Source of the DNA: Chloroflexota bacterium
Lineage (GTDB): Bacteria > Chloroflexota > Limnocylindria > Limnocylindrales > CSP1-4
Direction: 5' to 3'
DNA: 25,705 bases
Assembly (NCBI GenBank): GCA_027346765.1
Contig: DAIERN010000002.1
Span: 1 to 25,705 of the forward strand
In this document: piece by piece, positions 1 to 6,628 of the stretch
How positions within the stretch are numbered: position 1 is the first letter of the stretch
How the letters are laid out: each line of letters opens with the position of its first letter
Notes under the pieces: model-generated
What the model saw: the letters and a program-made list of their open reading frames with translations, nothing else
Databases searched by the model: none
What the model was told of the DNA's origin: nothing
Translations under genes and position numbers: made by a program

Positions 1-80
1 TCACGAACACCTTGATCGGCGCTGCCGACGACCGCCGCCGGCTGGCCGAGGAGTTGCTAAGGCTCGTCGGACCGCGCTAG
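1..80 (+). CDS. C-terminal end of a CDS, possibly CofD (2-phospho-L-lactate transferase)
   Basis: An open frame from base 3 runs into a TAG at 78-80 and gives a 25-residue tail ending RLAEELLRLVGPR; the start lies outside the window. The tail (a TL pair, a charged stretch, then RLAEELL) resembles the C-terminal helix of CofD/FbiA proteins, and the next + strand genes are cofC and cofE, the other F420 tail-building enzymes. The CofD call therefore rests mostly on neighbourhood. It ends 10 bases before the stop of the convergent lipoprotein gene. Any other protein with a helical end is possible. Confidence 0.4.
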   Translation, partial: TNTLIGAADDRRRLAEELLRLVGPR

Positions 81-90
81 CCGCCCCGCG

Positions 91-612
91 TCAGCCGGGC
101 CAACGCGAACTGGCCAGGGTCGCCACCTGAACCAGCTTAGCGATCGTGGCATCGTCGCTGCCGGTGAGGATGCCCAGGATCTGGAGCTGATTCGCGCCCT
201 TTTGCACGTAAACCGCCGGCTGGCCCATGAAAACGCCGGTTACCGCCGGCAGACCGCCAACGGTTATGTCCTTGGCGCTGGAGCCGAAGAGGAAGTGGGC
301 CGTCTGAAGGTCAGTGTCCGATTCGGTCGTGATGCTGACGCTGCTGAAATTCGAGAAGGTGAATGTGCACTTGTCGGAGCCGACGTCGGTCAGCGTCGCG
401 GTGCCGCCCATCGCAGCGCCGATTTCTGCCGGGCTGATGAAGGCGCAGGTGCCACTCGTCGAGGGAATGACGCCCGGCGGCAACGTGGCGCCGGAGGGCA
501 GCGCGAAGGACGGGAAACTGGGGATGGGCGGAATGCTGGGAATGGTGATGCCGCCGCACGCGACGACGAGCAGGGCAACCATGCCCAGCGAAACACTCTT
601 GGTAAGTCGCAT
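91..612 (-). CDS. Small lipoprotein with Pro/Ser linker, DUF3558-like
   Basis: The product has 173 residues. The N-terminus has two basic residues, a hydrophobic core and a lipobox LVVAC with the lipidated Cys at residue 19, so it should be a membrane-anchored extracytoplasmic lipoprotein. Residues 22-45 form a Pro/Ser/Ile-rich linker with repeated IP and FP pairs. The remaining ~120 residues are a small domain starting CAFISPAEIGAAMG, with a second Cys in DKCTF. This two-Cys pattern recalls the DUF3558-type lipoproteins of Actinobacteria, and the two cysteines could form a disulfide. The ATG is preceded by GGAGAGAGG about 11 bases upstream. In the leader, CTGGC and GCCAG (638-651) can pair. 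The gene lies opposite to the F420 genes that flank it, so it is not part of their operon. Function unknown. Confidence 0.8.
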   Translation of the reverse strand: MRLTKSVSLGMVALLVVACGGITIPSIPPIPSFPSFALPSGATLPPGVIPSTSGTCAFISPAEIGAAMGGTATLTDVGSDKCTFTFSNFSSVSITTESDTDLQTAHFLFGSSAKDITVGGLPAVTGVFMGQPAVYVQKGANQLQILGILTGSDDATIAKLVQVATLASSRWPG

Positions 613-715
613 ATTGGTTCGAACCTCTCTCCTCGAACTGGCTGCGGCCAGTCAAACCGCAGCGCGCGAGTTTACGACAGCGTACCTGACGCGGGCTTGT
701 GAATCCGGCCACGGC

Positions 716-721
716 TACCAT
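716..721 (+). promoter_or_regulatory. Likely -10 element (TACCAT) of leaderless cofC
   Basis: TACCAT ends exactly 7 bases before the ATG at 729. This is the TANNNT spacing of leaderless promoters in Actinobacteria and Deinococci. The same arrangement precedes several other genes here. It favours ATG 729 over the upstream in-frame GTG at 699. No convincing -35 element is visible. Confidence 0.45.
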
Positions 722-728
722 CCGGCCG

Positions 729-1454
729 ATGGCTGAGTCGGATGGCGCGTATCGCGCCGCGGGTGCGGACCTGTCGCGCGTGCACGTGGTGGTGCCGCTG
801 CGTGGGGCCGAAAGCGGCAAGAGCCGGCTTGGTCAGGCGCTCGACGCGGAAGAGCGCGAGGTCCTCGTGCTGGGCCTTCTGGGCCGGACGCTCGACGTCC
901 TCGCGGCGTGGCCGCAGGCGCTGCGCGTGTACCTCGTGACCGGCGACAACGCGACGGCGGAGATGGCACGCCGCGCGCAGCCGACGCTCACCGTCTTGAA
1001 CGAGCCGCGCTCCAGCGGGATCAACGCCGCGTTGCGCGCTGCCCGGGACGCGGCCGTCGATCTTGGCGCAACCGCGGTCCTGATGCTCCCCGCGGACCTG
1101 CCGCTGCTGGAGGTGGCGGCACTCGACCGCCTGCTCGATGGCGCGGACGCGGCCCTCGCGGCGGGCAACGGCCACGCGCTCGTGGTCGTCGCCCCGGCCG
1201 ACGCGCGCGGCGGCACCAACGCGTTGCTCGTCTCGCCGCCCAACCTGATCGAGCCGAGCTTTGGCGAGAGCAGCCTCGCGGCCCACCTGCTGGCCGCCAG
1301 CCGCGCCGAGGCGACCGTGCAGCTGGTCGTCGATCCGGCACTCGGCTTCGACCTCGACACGCCCGACGACCTGGAGCGCCTCGCCACTGACGCCGTCCTC
1401 GCACTTGAGGAACGTGGGCAGCAGATGCTCGCCACCCAGACCGCCCCGCACTAG
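729..1454 (+). CDS. cofC: 2-phospho-L-lactate (or phosphoenolpyruvate) guanylyltransferase CofC/FbiD
   Basis: The 241-residue product is a nucleotidyltransferase that activates 2-phospho-L-lactate or PEP with GTP to make the donor for CofD in coenzyme F420 synthesis; it acts in the cytosol. After a short polar leader comes VHVVVPLRGAESGKSRLGQAL, the family's N-terminal GTP-binding strand-loop with the KSRL signature. It is followed by LVTGD, by NEPRSSGINAALRAA (ribose/base-binding region), by the metal-binding strand VLMLPADLPLL, and by a late GTNALLVSPP and FGESS. These are in family order, and the length is near the usual ~210-230 residues. Start: an in-frame GTG at 699 would add 10 residues, but TACCAT 7 bases before ATG 729 suggests a leaderless start there. 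It is 12 bases upstream of cofE and probably co-transcribed with it. Which substrate is used (2-PL or PEP) cannot be told from sequence. Confidence 0.9.
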   Translation: MAESDGAYRAAGADLSRVHVVVPLRGAESGKSRLGQALDAEEREVLVLGLLGRTLDVLAAWPQALRVYLVTGDNATAEMARRAQPTLTVLNEPRSSGINAALRAARDAAVDLGATAVLMLPADLPLLEVAALDRLLDGADAALAAGNGHALVVVAPADARGGTNALLVSPPNLIEPSFGESSLAAHLLAASRAEATVQLVVDPALGFDLDTPDDLERLATDAVLALEERGQQMLATQTAPH

Positions 1455-1466
1455 AGCTGACGCGCA

Positions 1467-2258
1467 ATGCCCACCATCACCGTCGTCCCGCTGCCGCCGC
1501 TGCCGGAGATCAAGCCGGGCGACGACCTCGCGGCGCTCATCGCCCAGGCCTGGTGGGAGCTGGCGGCCGCGAACAACGAACTCGCCCCGCGCCGCAACGA
1601 CGTCCTGGTCGTGACCCAGAAGGCAGTCTCAAAGGCGGAGGGCAAGCTGGTCGACCTGACCACGATCACGCCCCGGCGCGACGCGGTCGAATTCGCCGCA
1701 AATTGGGATCGGGACGCGCGCCAGGTCGAAGTCGTGCTGAGGGAATCCAAGGAGGTCCTCAAGTTCGAGCGCGGCATTGTCATCAGCCGCACCAAGCACG
1801 GCTTCGTCTGCGCCAATGCCGGCGTCGATGCGTCGAACACCGGCCGCAAGGACATCGTGACCCTCCTGCCGGACGACCCCGACCAATCCGCGCGGGAGAT
1901 TCGGGACCGACTACCCGCCCTGCTGGATATCCCCACCGAGCTTGCGCCCGCGGTGATCATCAGCGACTCGTTCGGCCGGCCGTGGCGCTTCGGAATCATG
2001 GACGTCGCGCTGGGCGTCGCCGGCATCGAACCGCTGATTGACCTGCGCGACACCCCGGACGCGGACGGCCGGATCATGCACTCCACGATCGTGGCCATCG
2101 CCGACGAGATCTGCAGCGCCGCGGAGCTCGCGGCGGGCAAGTCGAGCAGGCAGCCGGTTGTGCTCGTCCGGGGGGTCGAGTTCAAGGACCGCGGAGAGTC
2201 GGAGCCTTCGGTCCAGCGCGAAGTGGTTATGCCGACGGAGATGGACCTCTTCAAGTAG
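1467..2258 (+). CDS. cofE: Coenzyme F420-0:L-glutamate ligase CofE
   Basis: The 263-residue product is the GTP-dependent ligase that adds gamma-linked glutamates to F420-0. Family signatures are clear: QKAVSKAEG (51-59), ISRTKHGFVCANAGVDASN (106-124, the metal/GTP-binding core) and ISDSFGRPWRFG (165-176, with the conserved D/S/R residues), followed by DVALGVAGIEPLID. The length matches the free-standing archaeal-type CofE of ~250 residues. The nitroreductase-like domain fused to the C-terminus in mycobacterial FbiB is absent, so any dehydro-F420 reduction must be encoded elsewhere. It follows cofC by 12 bases and precedes the LLM oxidoreductase by 13 bases on the same strand. Together these three form an F420 synthesis-and-use run. 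Confidence 0.95.
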   Translation: MPTITVVPLPPLPEIKPGDDLAALIAQAWWELAAANNELAPRRNDVLVVTQKAVSKAEGKLVDLTTITPRRDAVEFAANWDRDARQVEVVLRESKEVLKFERGIVISRTKHGFVCANAGVDASNTGRKDIVTLLPDDPDQSAREIRDRLPALLDIPTELAPAVIISDSFGRPWRFGIMDVALGVAGIEPLIDLRDTPDADGRIMHSTIVAIADEICSAAELAAGKSSRQPVVLVRGVEFKDRGESEPSVQREVVMPTEMDLFK

Positions 2259-2271
2259 CCTCGGCTCACAC

Positions 2272-3186
2272 GTGAAGATCGGTCTCCAGATCTCGTCCTT
2301 TTCCTGGCCGGGCGGCGACGCCCAGATCGGCCCAACCCTGGCGCGCATCTGCCGCGCGGCCGACGATGCCGGCTTCGACTCGATCTGGGTCATGGATCAC
2401 CTCTTCCAGATCCGCAGTGTGGGTGAGATCGAGGAGCCCATGCTCGAGGGCACGACCGCCCTGGGCTTCATGGCCGCCCATACGAGCAGGGCGAGACTGG
2501 GGCTAATGGTCGGTGCCATCCCCTATCGCCAGCCCGGCATGTGGATCAAGTCGACGACGACCCTCGACGTTCTGTCCGAGGGACGCGCCTGGTTCGGTAT
2601 CGGCGCGGCGTGGAACGTTGAAGAGGCGCGCGCCCTGGGCATGGCCTTCCCGGAGCTGCCCGACCGATTCCGACTGCTGGAGGACACCCTCAAGATGGCC
2701 CACCAGGCTTGGACGGGTGCGGGCGAGCCTGGCGCGCCATTCAAGGGCAAGGTCGTGAGGGCCGGGCGGCTGCTGAACTCGCCGCAGGTTGTGTCGCGGC
2801 CGCGCGTGCCCATCCTGGTGGGCGGTGGCGGTGAGCGCACCACGCTGCGCCTGGTCGCGCGCTATGGCGACGCGTGCAACGTCTTTGGCGCGCCGGACAT
2901 GCTGCGCCACAAGTTCGCCGTTCTCGAGCAGCATTGCCACGAGGTCGGCCGCGCCTACAACTCCATCGAGCGGACCAACCTCTCGTCCGTCGCCATCACC
3001 CCGGACGGCGCGCAGGGCACCTTGACGCCGGACGGCCTCGTCGAGCGGCTGGGCAACTGGGCTGACGCCGGCTCGCACCACACGATCTTCTCCATCCGCA
3101 ACGTCTGGGACCTGGCCAAGATCGAGCTAATCGGCCGCGATGTCATCCCCCAGGTGCGCGGTTTGGGCGAGCCGAGTCCGCTCTAG
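2272..3186 (+). CDS. LLM-class, probably F420-dependent, oxidoreductase
   Basis: The 304-residue product starts at GTG 2272, giving MKIGLQISSFSWPGG; frame-open sequence upstream of this lies inside cofE and is ignored. It is a luciferase-like monooxygenase-fold TIM barrel. Visible features are the first strand KIGLQ, AADDAGFDSIWVMDHL (helix 1 and strand 2 with the conserved WxxDH), RLGLMVGAIPYRQPGMWIK, a GRAWFGIGAAWNVEEARALG phosphate/deazaflavin-binding stretch, a PxxPILVGGGGERTTLRLVARYGDACN segment, and a C-terminal helix. These are typical of F420-dependent members of the superfamily. Placement directly behind cofE supports F420 rather than FMN as cofactor, though this is inference. The substrate cannot be predicted. 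The last 44 bases overlap the 3' end of the convergent histidine kinase gene. Confidence 0.9.
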   Translation: MKIGLQISSFSWPGGDAQIGPTLARICRAADDAGFDSIWVMDHLFQIRSVGEIEEPMLEGTTALGFMAAHTSRARLGLMVGAIPYRQPGMWIKSTTTLDVLSEGRAWFGIGAAWNVEEARALGMAFPELPDRFRLLEDTLKMAHQAWTGAGEPGAPFKGKVVRAGRLLNSPQVVSRPRVPILVGGGGERTTLRLVARYGDACNVFGAPDMLRHKFAVLEQHCHEVGRAYNSIERTNLSSVAITPDGAQGTLTPDGLVERLGNWADAGSHHTIFSIRNVWDLAKIELIGRDVIPQVRGLGEPSPL

Positions 3187-4531
3187 CCAAGGCGCCGGGA
3201 TCGGTTAGCTGCTCGTCAGCCGCGATCGACGGAATCGCCAACCAAACGGCTGCGCCGCCGCCCGCGCGATCGTGCGCCCCGTATGAACCGCCGTGTGCCC
3301 GCGCCGTGGCCGCAACCATCGCCAGCCCAAGACCTGATCCGACCGCGCGCACGCCAACGCCGCGTTGAAACGGCGTGAACATCGCGGCCGGATCGTTGGC
3401 ACCAAAGCCGGGCCCGCGATCGAGCACCGTCAGGCGGAGCAGCCGTGCGTTCGTCTGCAGCGACAAATCGCCGCGCAGCTCGATCTGCGCCGGACCCGAT
3501 GAGTGGACGATGGCGTTGGCAAGCATGTTGATCAGTGCCTGCTCGACGCGCCGTCGATCGACCCACACGACCTGTGTCGTAACGTTCGTCGTGAGCGTGG
3601 CACCGTTCTGCTCGATGAGCGGTGCGACCGCCCGAAGCGCATGCGTCGCCAGGGATCGAGCTGACACTGGGGCGCGAACCAACGGATGCGCCTCATCGCC
3701 CACCGTTGCCAGTTCGAGGAGGCTCGACGTCAGGCTGGTCAGCCGAATCGCATCTCCCTGGGCGGCACGAAGGGCGGCGCGGTATTCAGTGATGTCGGCC
3801 CCATCGCGGTCAGCCAGGTCAAGCTCCGCACGCAGCGCGGCCAAAGGCGTGCGCAGCTCGTGCGACGCCAGCGCGACAAACAATTGCTGGCGACTTACGG
3901 ACTCGCTGATGCGATCGAGCATCCGGTTGAGCGTCGCGGTCAATCGCCCGACCTCGTCCAGCTGCCGTGGCTGGGTCAGGCGCCGCTCAAGCTCAGCTGG
4001 ACCAAGAGCGTCCGCATCTGCGATCAGGCGATCGATTGGTCGCAGCGCCCGTCCGGCAAGGATCCAGCCGACGACGAGCGATGCGACGCCAACGGAAAGA
4101 CCCACGCCAAGCAGGATCCGCGCCAGCGTGCCCTGCGCGGCCGCGACCGGTGACAAATCGGCGCCGGTGACCACGGTCGTCCCATCACCTGCGCGATCCA
4201 CGCGCACGAGAAAAGTACGGCCGGCTGCTTCGAACACGCCCGCCGCCGCTGGCACGTGCGCCGGCGCGGCCGCGGTGGCATCGATGACTTGTCCCTTTGA
4301 GTCGAGCATGACCACCCAGATACCCGGGGTCGCGTTATCAGCCTCCTGCAGGCCAGCCTGACCTTGGTTCTCGAGAGCAGCCAGGACAGCCTCAGCCTGT
4401 GTCGCCAGGGAAGTCTGGACGGCCTGGACGAGGCTCTCGCTCATCTGCCACCAGACAAGTGCTCCGACCAGCGCGAGCGTCAGGGCAACGCCGATTCCAT
4501 ATGCCCACGTCAGCCGAGTGCGAATGCTCAT
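3143..4531 (-). CDS. Sensor histidine kinase (HK1) with periplasmic/extracellular sensor and HAMP domain
   Basis: The 462-residue membrane kinase has a TM helix at about 9-30, an extracytoplasmic segment of about 100 residues (32-135), a second TM at 137-159, a HAMP linker at 160-212, a HisKA helix with the phosphoacceptor His224 in LFVALASHELRTPL, and a HATPase_c domain with N box (LINMLANAIVHS), G1 (LDRGPGF) and G2 (GSGLGLAMV). All catalytic boxes are present. The sensor segment shows no named domain that I recognise. Its ATG overlaps the stop of the upstream response regulator by 4 bases (ATGA), so the two are translationally coupled and are cognate partners. The 3' end overlaps the convergent LLM oxidoreductase gene by 44 bases. 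The signal sensed is unknown. Confidence 0.93.
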   Translation of the reverse strand: MSIRTRLTWAYGIGVALTLALVGALVWWQMSESLVQAVQTSLATQAEAVLAALENQGQAGLQEADNATPGIWVVMLDSKGQVIDATAAAPAHVPAAAGVFEAAGRTFLVRVDRAGDGTTVVTGADLSPVAAAQGTLARILLGVGLSVGVASLVVGWILAGRALRPIDRLIADADALGPAELERRLTQPRQLDEVGRLTATLNRMLDRISESVSRQQLFVALASHELRTPLAALRAELDLADRDGADITEYRAALRAAQGDAIRLTSLTSSLLELATVGDEAHPLVRAPVSARSLATHALRAVAPLIEQNGATLTTNVTTQVVWVDRRRVEQALINMLANAIVHSSGPAQIELRGDLSLQTNARLLRLTVLDRGPGFGANDPAAMFTPFQRGVGVRAVGSGLGLAMVAATARAHGGSYGAHDRAGGGAAVWLAIPSIAADEQLTDPGALARADSARPNRAPGG

Positions 4532-5208
4532 GCCACGCTGGCCGATCGAAGGACATAGCCCTTCCCGCGGATGGTCTCTATCTGGGGCGCGCGCGGGTGC
4601 TGCCTGAGCAGACGTCGGAGCACGCCGACGTAGACGTCAACGATGCGCGGATCGCCGTCGAACGCCCAATCCCAAACCTGGTCCAGGATGACTGCTCGGG
4701 TGAGCACTTCGTCTGCCCTCTTGGCGAACAGCTCGAGGAGCGAGAACTGCCGAGCCGTAAGTGCAAGATCGACCTCGCCGATACGCGCCCGATGCGCAGC
4801 CGGCTCGAGGGTCAGGCTGCCAACCACGAGTGCCGGCGTGCGATCGCTTGGCCCGCGCCGGTCGAGTGCCCGGAGGCGGGCCTCCAATTCGGCAAAGGCG
4901 AATGGCTTGACGAGGTAGTCGTCGGCACCCACGTCAAGGCCGCGCACGCGATCAACGACCGCGTCGCGTGCGGTGAGCATCAGGACCGGCGTTTGGTCGC
5001 CGGCCGCTCGGAACTCGCGGCAGAGCTCGAAACCGTTGCCGTCGGGCAGCATGACGTCAAGCACGTAGATGGCATAGCTCGACTCCTGCGCAAACCAGCG
5101 CGCCTCCTCCGCGGTGGACGCGACATCGACGGAGTGCCCGGCCCGTTTCAGGCCCCGAACAACGACCGTGCGCAAGCGCAGGTCATCCTCGAGGAACAGC
5201 AGCTTCAT
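4528..5208 (-). CDS. OmpR/PhoB-family response regulator (RR1)
   Basis: The 226-residue product has a receiver domain (acidic pair in FLEDD, phosphoacceptor Asp51 in YVLDVMLPDG, Thr79 in MLTAR, Lys101 in YLVKPF) followed by a winged-helix OmpR/PhoB DNA-binding domain ending ETIRGKGYVLRS. The ATG giving MKLLFLEDD (5208) is preferred because it begins directly at receiver strand 1. An ATG at 5217 and a TTG at 5241 are in frame but add non-conserved residues. The gene precedes and overlaps HK1 by 4 bases. Upstream, divergent from it, lies the gene for a small acidic secreted protein. The space between holds a ladder of 11-bp-phased half-sites that is a natural target for this regulator or for RR2 (5936-6628). 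Autoregulation is likely but inferred. Confidence 0.93.
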   Translation of the reverse strand: MKLLFLEDDLRLRTVVVRGLKRAGHSVDVASTAEEARWFAQESSYAIYVLDVMLPDGNGFELCREFRAAGDQTPVLMLTARDAVVDRVRGLDVGADDYLVKPFAFAELEARLRALDRRGPSDRTPALVVGSLTLEPAAHRARIGEVDLALTARQFSLLELFAKRADEVLTRAVILDQVWDWAFDGDPRIVDVYVGVLRRLLRQHPRAPQIETIRGKGYVLRSASVA

Positions 5209-5231
5209 GCCGCCCATGATCCGCCGCACAA

Positions 5232-5297
5232 CATGAATCAAACGTGAATGGAGCGTGAATCCAAGCCGGGTCCGGATTCACCTGATGTTCACGACCC
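5232..5297. promoter_or_regulatory. OmpR/PhoB-type operator: 11-bp-phased half-site ladder
   Basis: Read in 11-bp units from 5232, three consecutive units begin with CRTGAAT (5232, 5243, 5254), one unit is unrelated (5265), and the next two begin with the inverted half-site RTTCAC (5276, 5287). GTGAATCC at 5255-5262 and GGATTCAC at 5274-5281 form a perfect 8-bp inverted repeat. OmpR/PhoB-family regulators bind tandem half-sites with about one helical turn (10-11 bp) between them. The ladder sits between the divergent RR1 gene and the acidic secreted protein gene, so it could control both. Which of the two regulators in the window binds it is not shown. Confidence 0.75.
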
Positions 5298-5317
5298 AGG
5301 GCGCAGGCTGCCTTCAA

Positions 5318-5340
5318 GTCGGGAGGTCCCCGACATGTCG
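5318..5340. promoter_or_regulatory. Dyad-symmetric sequences upstream of the acidic protein gene
   Basis: GTCGGG (5318-5323) and CCCGAC (5329-5334) are a perfect 6-bp inverted repeat with a 5-base loop, directly followed by the perfect palindrome CGACATGTCG (5331-5340). They lie 15-37 bases before the GTG at 5355. They could be an operator or a leader hairpin close to the ribosome binding site. No function can be assigned. Confidence 0.3.
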
Positions 5341-5354
5341 AACAAGGAGATGAC

Positions 5355-5816
5355 GTGAAGCTCAACCGAGTTCGGATCGCAGCGCTGGGCGCGTCAGCGA
5401 TCCTCATCCTCGCAGGGGCCAGTGCGGCCTTTGCCCAGAACCCTTCGGCCCAGCCGGTGACGGCCGCGCCAGAGCCTGCCGTGGAAGAGCCGGCTGGCCC
5501 GGACACCGACAACGTCCAGCAGGGCGATCAGTCGGGCCCCGATGAGGCCGGGGGCGTCGAGAGCGGCGCTACCGAGCCTGACACGGACGCCATCGAGCAG
5601 GGCGATCAGACTTCGCCCGACGCGGCGGGGCAGGCTGCACCGCTCAAGCAGTCAGCTGCCGGCGTAGTTGCCGCCAAGGCCAACACGAGCGCCGCATTGG
5701 CACCCAAGTCAGAGTCGGCCGCCGATTCCGAAAAGTCAGCTGAGTCGGACGGCCCCGGCGGCCACGCCGACGCGGATGGTCAAAACGTGGATCATCAGTT
5801 CGAGGGCGAAGAGTAG
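5355..5816 (+). CDS. Small acidic secreted protein with internal DTDxxxQGDQ repeat
   Basis: The 153-residue product has a signal peptide (MKLNRVRIAALG, a hydrophobic core, cleavage after AFA at residue 27) and no lipobox, so it is predicted to be exported. The mature chain is strongly acidic, rich in Ala, Pro, Asp, Glu and Gln, and probably disordered. Two copies of an 18-residue motif, PDTDNVQQGDQSGPDEAG (49-66) and PDTDAIEQGDQTSPDAAG (75-92), start 26 residues apart. The C-terminus carries a distinct GPGGHADADGQ-VDHQFEGEE block with two His. The start is GTG 5355 with AAGGAG 5-6 bases upstream. The gene sits between two two-component systems, behind the 11-bp ladder, and ends in a strong terminator, so it is a single-gene transcript and a likely output or modulator of one of the systems. 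Acidic clusters could bind cations; this is inference. I do not know a named family. Confidence 0.85.
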   Translation: MKLNRVRIAALGASAILILAGASAAFAQNPSAQPVTAAPEPAVEEPAGPDTDNVQQGDQSGPDEAGGVESGATEPDTDAIEQGDQTSPDAAGQAAPLKQSAAGVVAAKANTSAALAPKSESAADSEKSAESDGPGGHADADGQNVDHQFEGEE

Positions 5817-5830
5817 CCTTCCTCCCCGAC

Positions 5831-5863
5831 GACCGGCGGCGCTGATGCGCCGCCGGTCTTTTT
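5831..5863 (+). terminator. Strong intrinsic terminator
   Basis: GACCGGCGGCGC (5831-5842), a TGAT loop and the perfect complement GCGCCGCCGGTC (5847-5858) make a 12-bp stem, followed directly by TTTTT (5859-5863). It lies 15 bases after the stop of the acidic secreted protein gene and separates it from the following regulator/kinase genes. Confidence 0.92.
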
Positions 5864-5935
5864 GCCTTGTGCGAGCATCAACGAAGCTGCGGTTGCAGCA
5901 TTGGCACTTCGGATCGCAGGTGAAGCGAGCGAAAA

Positions 5936-6628
5936 ATGCGGATCCTGTTGGTTGAGGATGAGCCGGCTGTGGCAGCTGCTGTCCGCTCGGCGCTCATGGC
6001 CGAAAGCTACGCCGTTGATCACGCTTCCGATGCATCCATTGCGCTGGAATATGCCGGCGTCTACCCCTATGACCTCGTCATCTTGGACCTCATCCTGCCC
6101 GGAGAGGCAGGCCTCAGCGTCGCCGATCGGTTAAGGGCGGGCAGAGGCGTCAACGCAATGGTGCCCATCCTGATGCTGACCGCGATGGGCGCAGTCGAAG
6201 ACCGAGTGACTGGACTGGACCATGGCGCCGACGACTACCTTGTCAAGCCCTTCGCCATGGATGAGCTGCTCGCGCGCGTACGCGCGTTGCGCCGGCGTGA
6301 GATCTCCTCCTCACCGCTGGTCAGGGTCGCCGACCTCGAGCTGGACCCCGCTCGCCAGCGCGTGACGCGTGGCGGGCGGCCCGTCCAGCTCACCGCGCGC
6401 GAATTTGCGCTGCTGGAGGTCCTGGCGCGTGATCCTGGACGAGTTTTCTCGCAAGATCGACTGATCGACGCCGTATGGGACGCTACTTTCGAGTCGAGCT
6501 CGAACATCGTCGAGGTGTACATGAGAAGCCTGCGCCGCAAGCTGGACGGCGGTCGAAAAGACGGGCTGATCCGGACGGTGCGTGGCGCCGGCTACAGGCT
6601 GGCTGTGCCGCCCGAGGGTGAGCGGTGA
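5936..6628 (+). CDS. OmpR/PhoB-family response regulator (RR2)
   Basis: The 230-residue product has a receiver domain (acidic residues in LLVEDEP, phosphoacceptor Asp51 in LVILDLILPGEAG, Thr82 in LMLTAM, Lys104 in YLVKPF) and an OmpR-type winged helix (about 127-224, with VQLTAREFALLEVL, the recognition-helix region NIVEVYMRSLRRKL and the terminal wing TVRGAGYRL). The ATG at 5936 begins directly at receiver strand 1. The gene follows the terminator at 5831-5863, so it needs its own promoter in the ~70 bases between; GCTGC/GCAGC (5885-5898) can pair there. Its stop overlaps the next kinase start by 1 base, so RR2 and HK2 are a coupled pair. It is clearly a paralogue of RR1 but in the opposite orientation. 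Confidence 0.94.
   Translation: MRILLVEDEPAVAAAVRSALMAESYAVDHASDASIALEYAGVYPYDLVILDLILPGEAGLSVADRLRAGRGVNAMVPILMLTAMGAVEDRVTGLDHGADDYLVKPFAMDELLARVRALRRREISSSPLVRVADLELDPARQRVTRGGRPVQLTAREFALLEVLARDPGRVFSQDRLIDAVWDATFESSSNIVEVYMRSLRRKLDGGRKDGLIRTVRGAGYRLAVPPEGER

Noticed and set aside
699..728. GTG 699 as the start of cofC
   Set aside because: It adds ten non-conserved residues, and the -10-like TACCAT at 716-721 would lie inside the gene; ATG 729 with 7-base spacing is more likely.
5209..5241. Upstream starts (TTG 5241, ATG 5217) for RR1
   Set aside because: The receiver domain begins directly at MKLLFLEDD (5208), and the longer forms run into the 11-bp operator ladder. ATG 5217 cannot be strictly excluded.
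4399..5247. Long + strand frame opposite RR1/HK1 (282 codons), and similar long frames opposite or within other genes
   Set aside because: They are high-GC shadow frames: low-complexity Arg/Ala/Gly-rich or domain-free translations, lying over genes with full conserved motifs.
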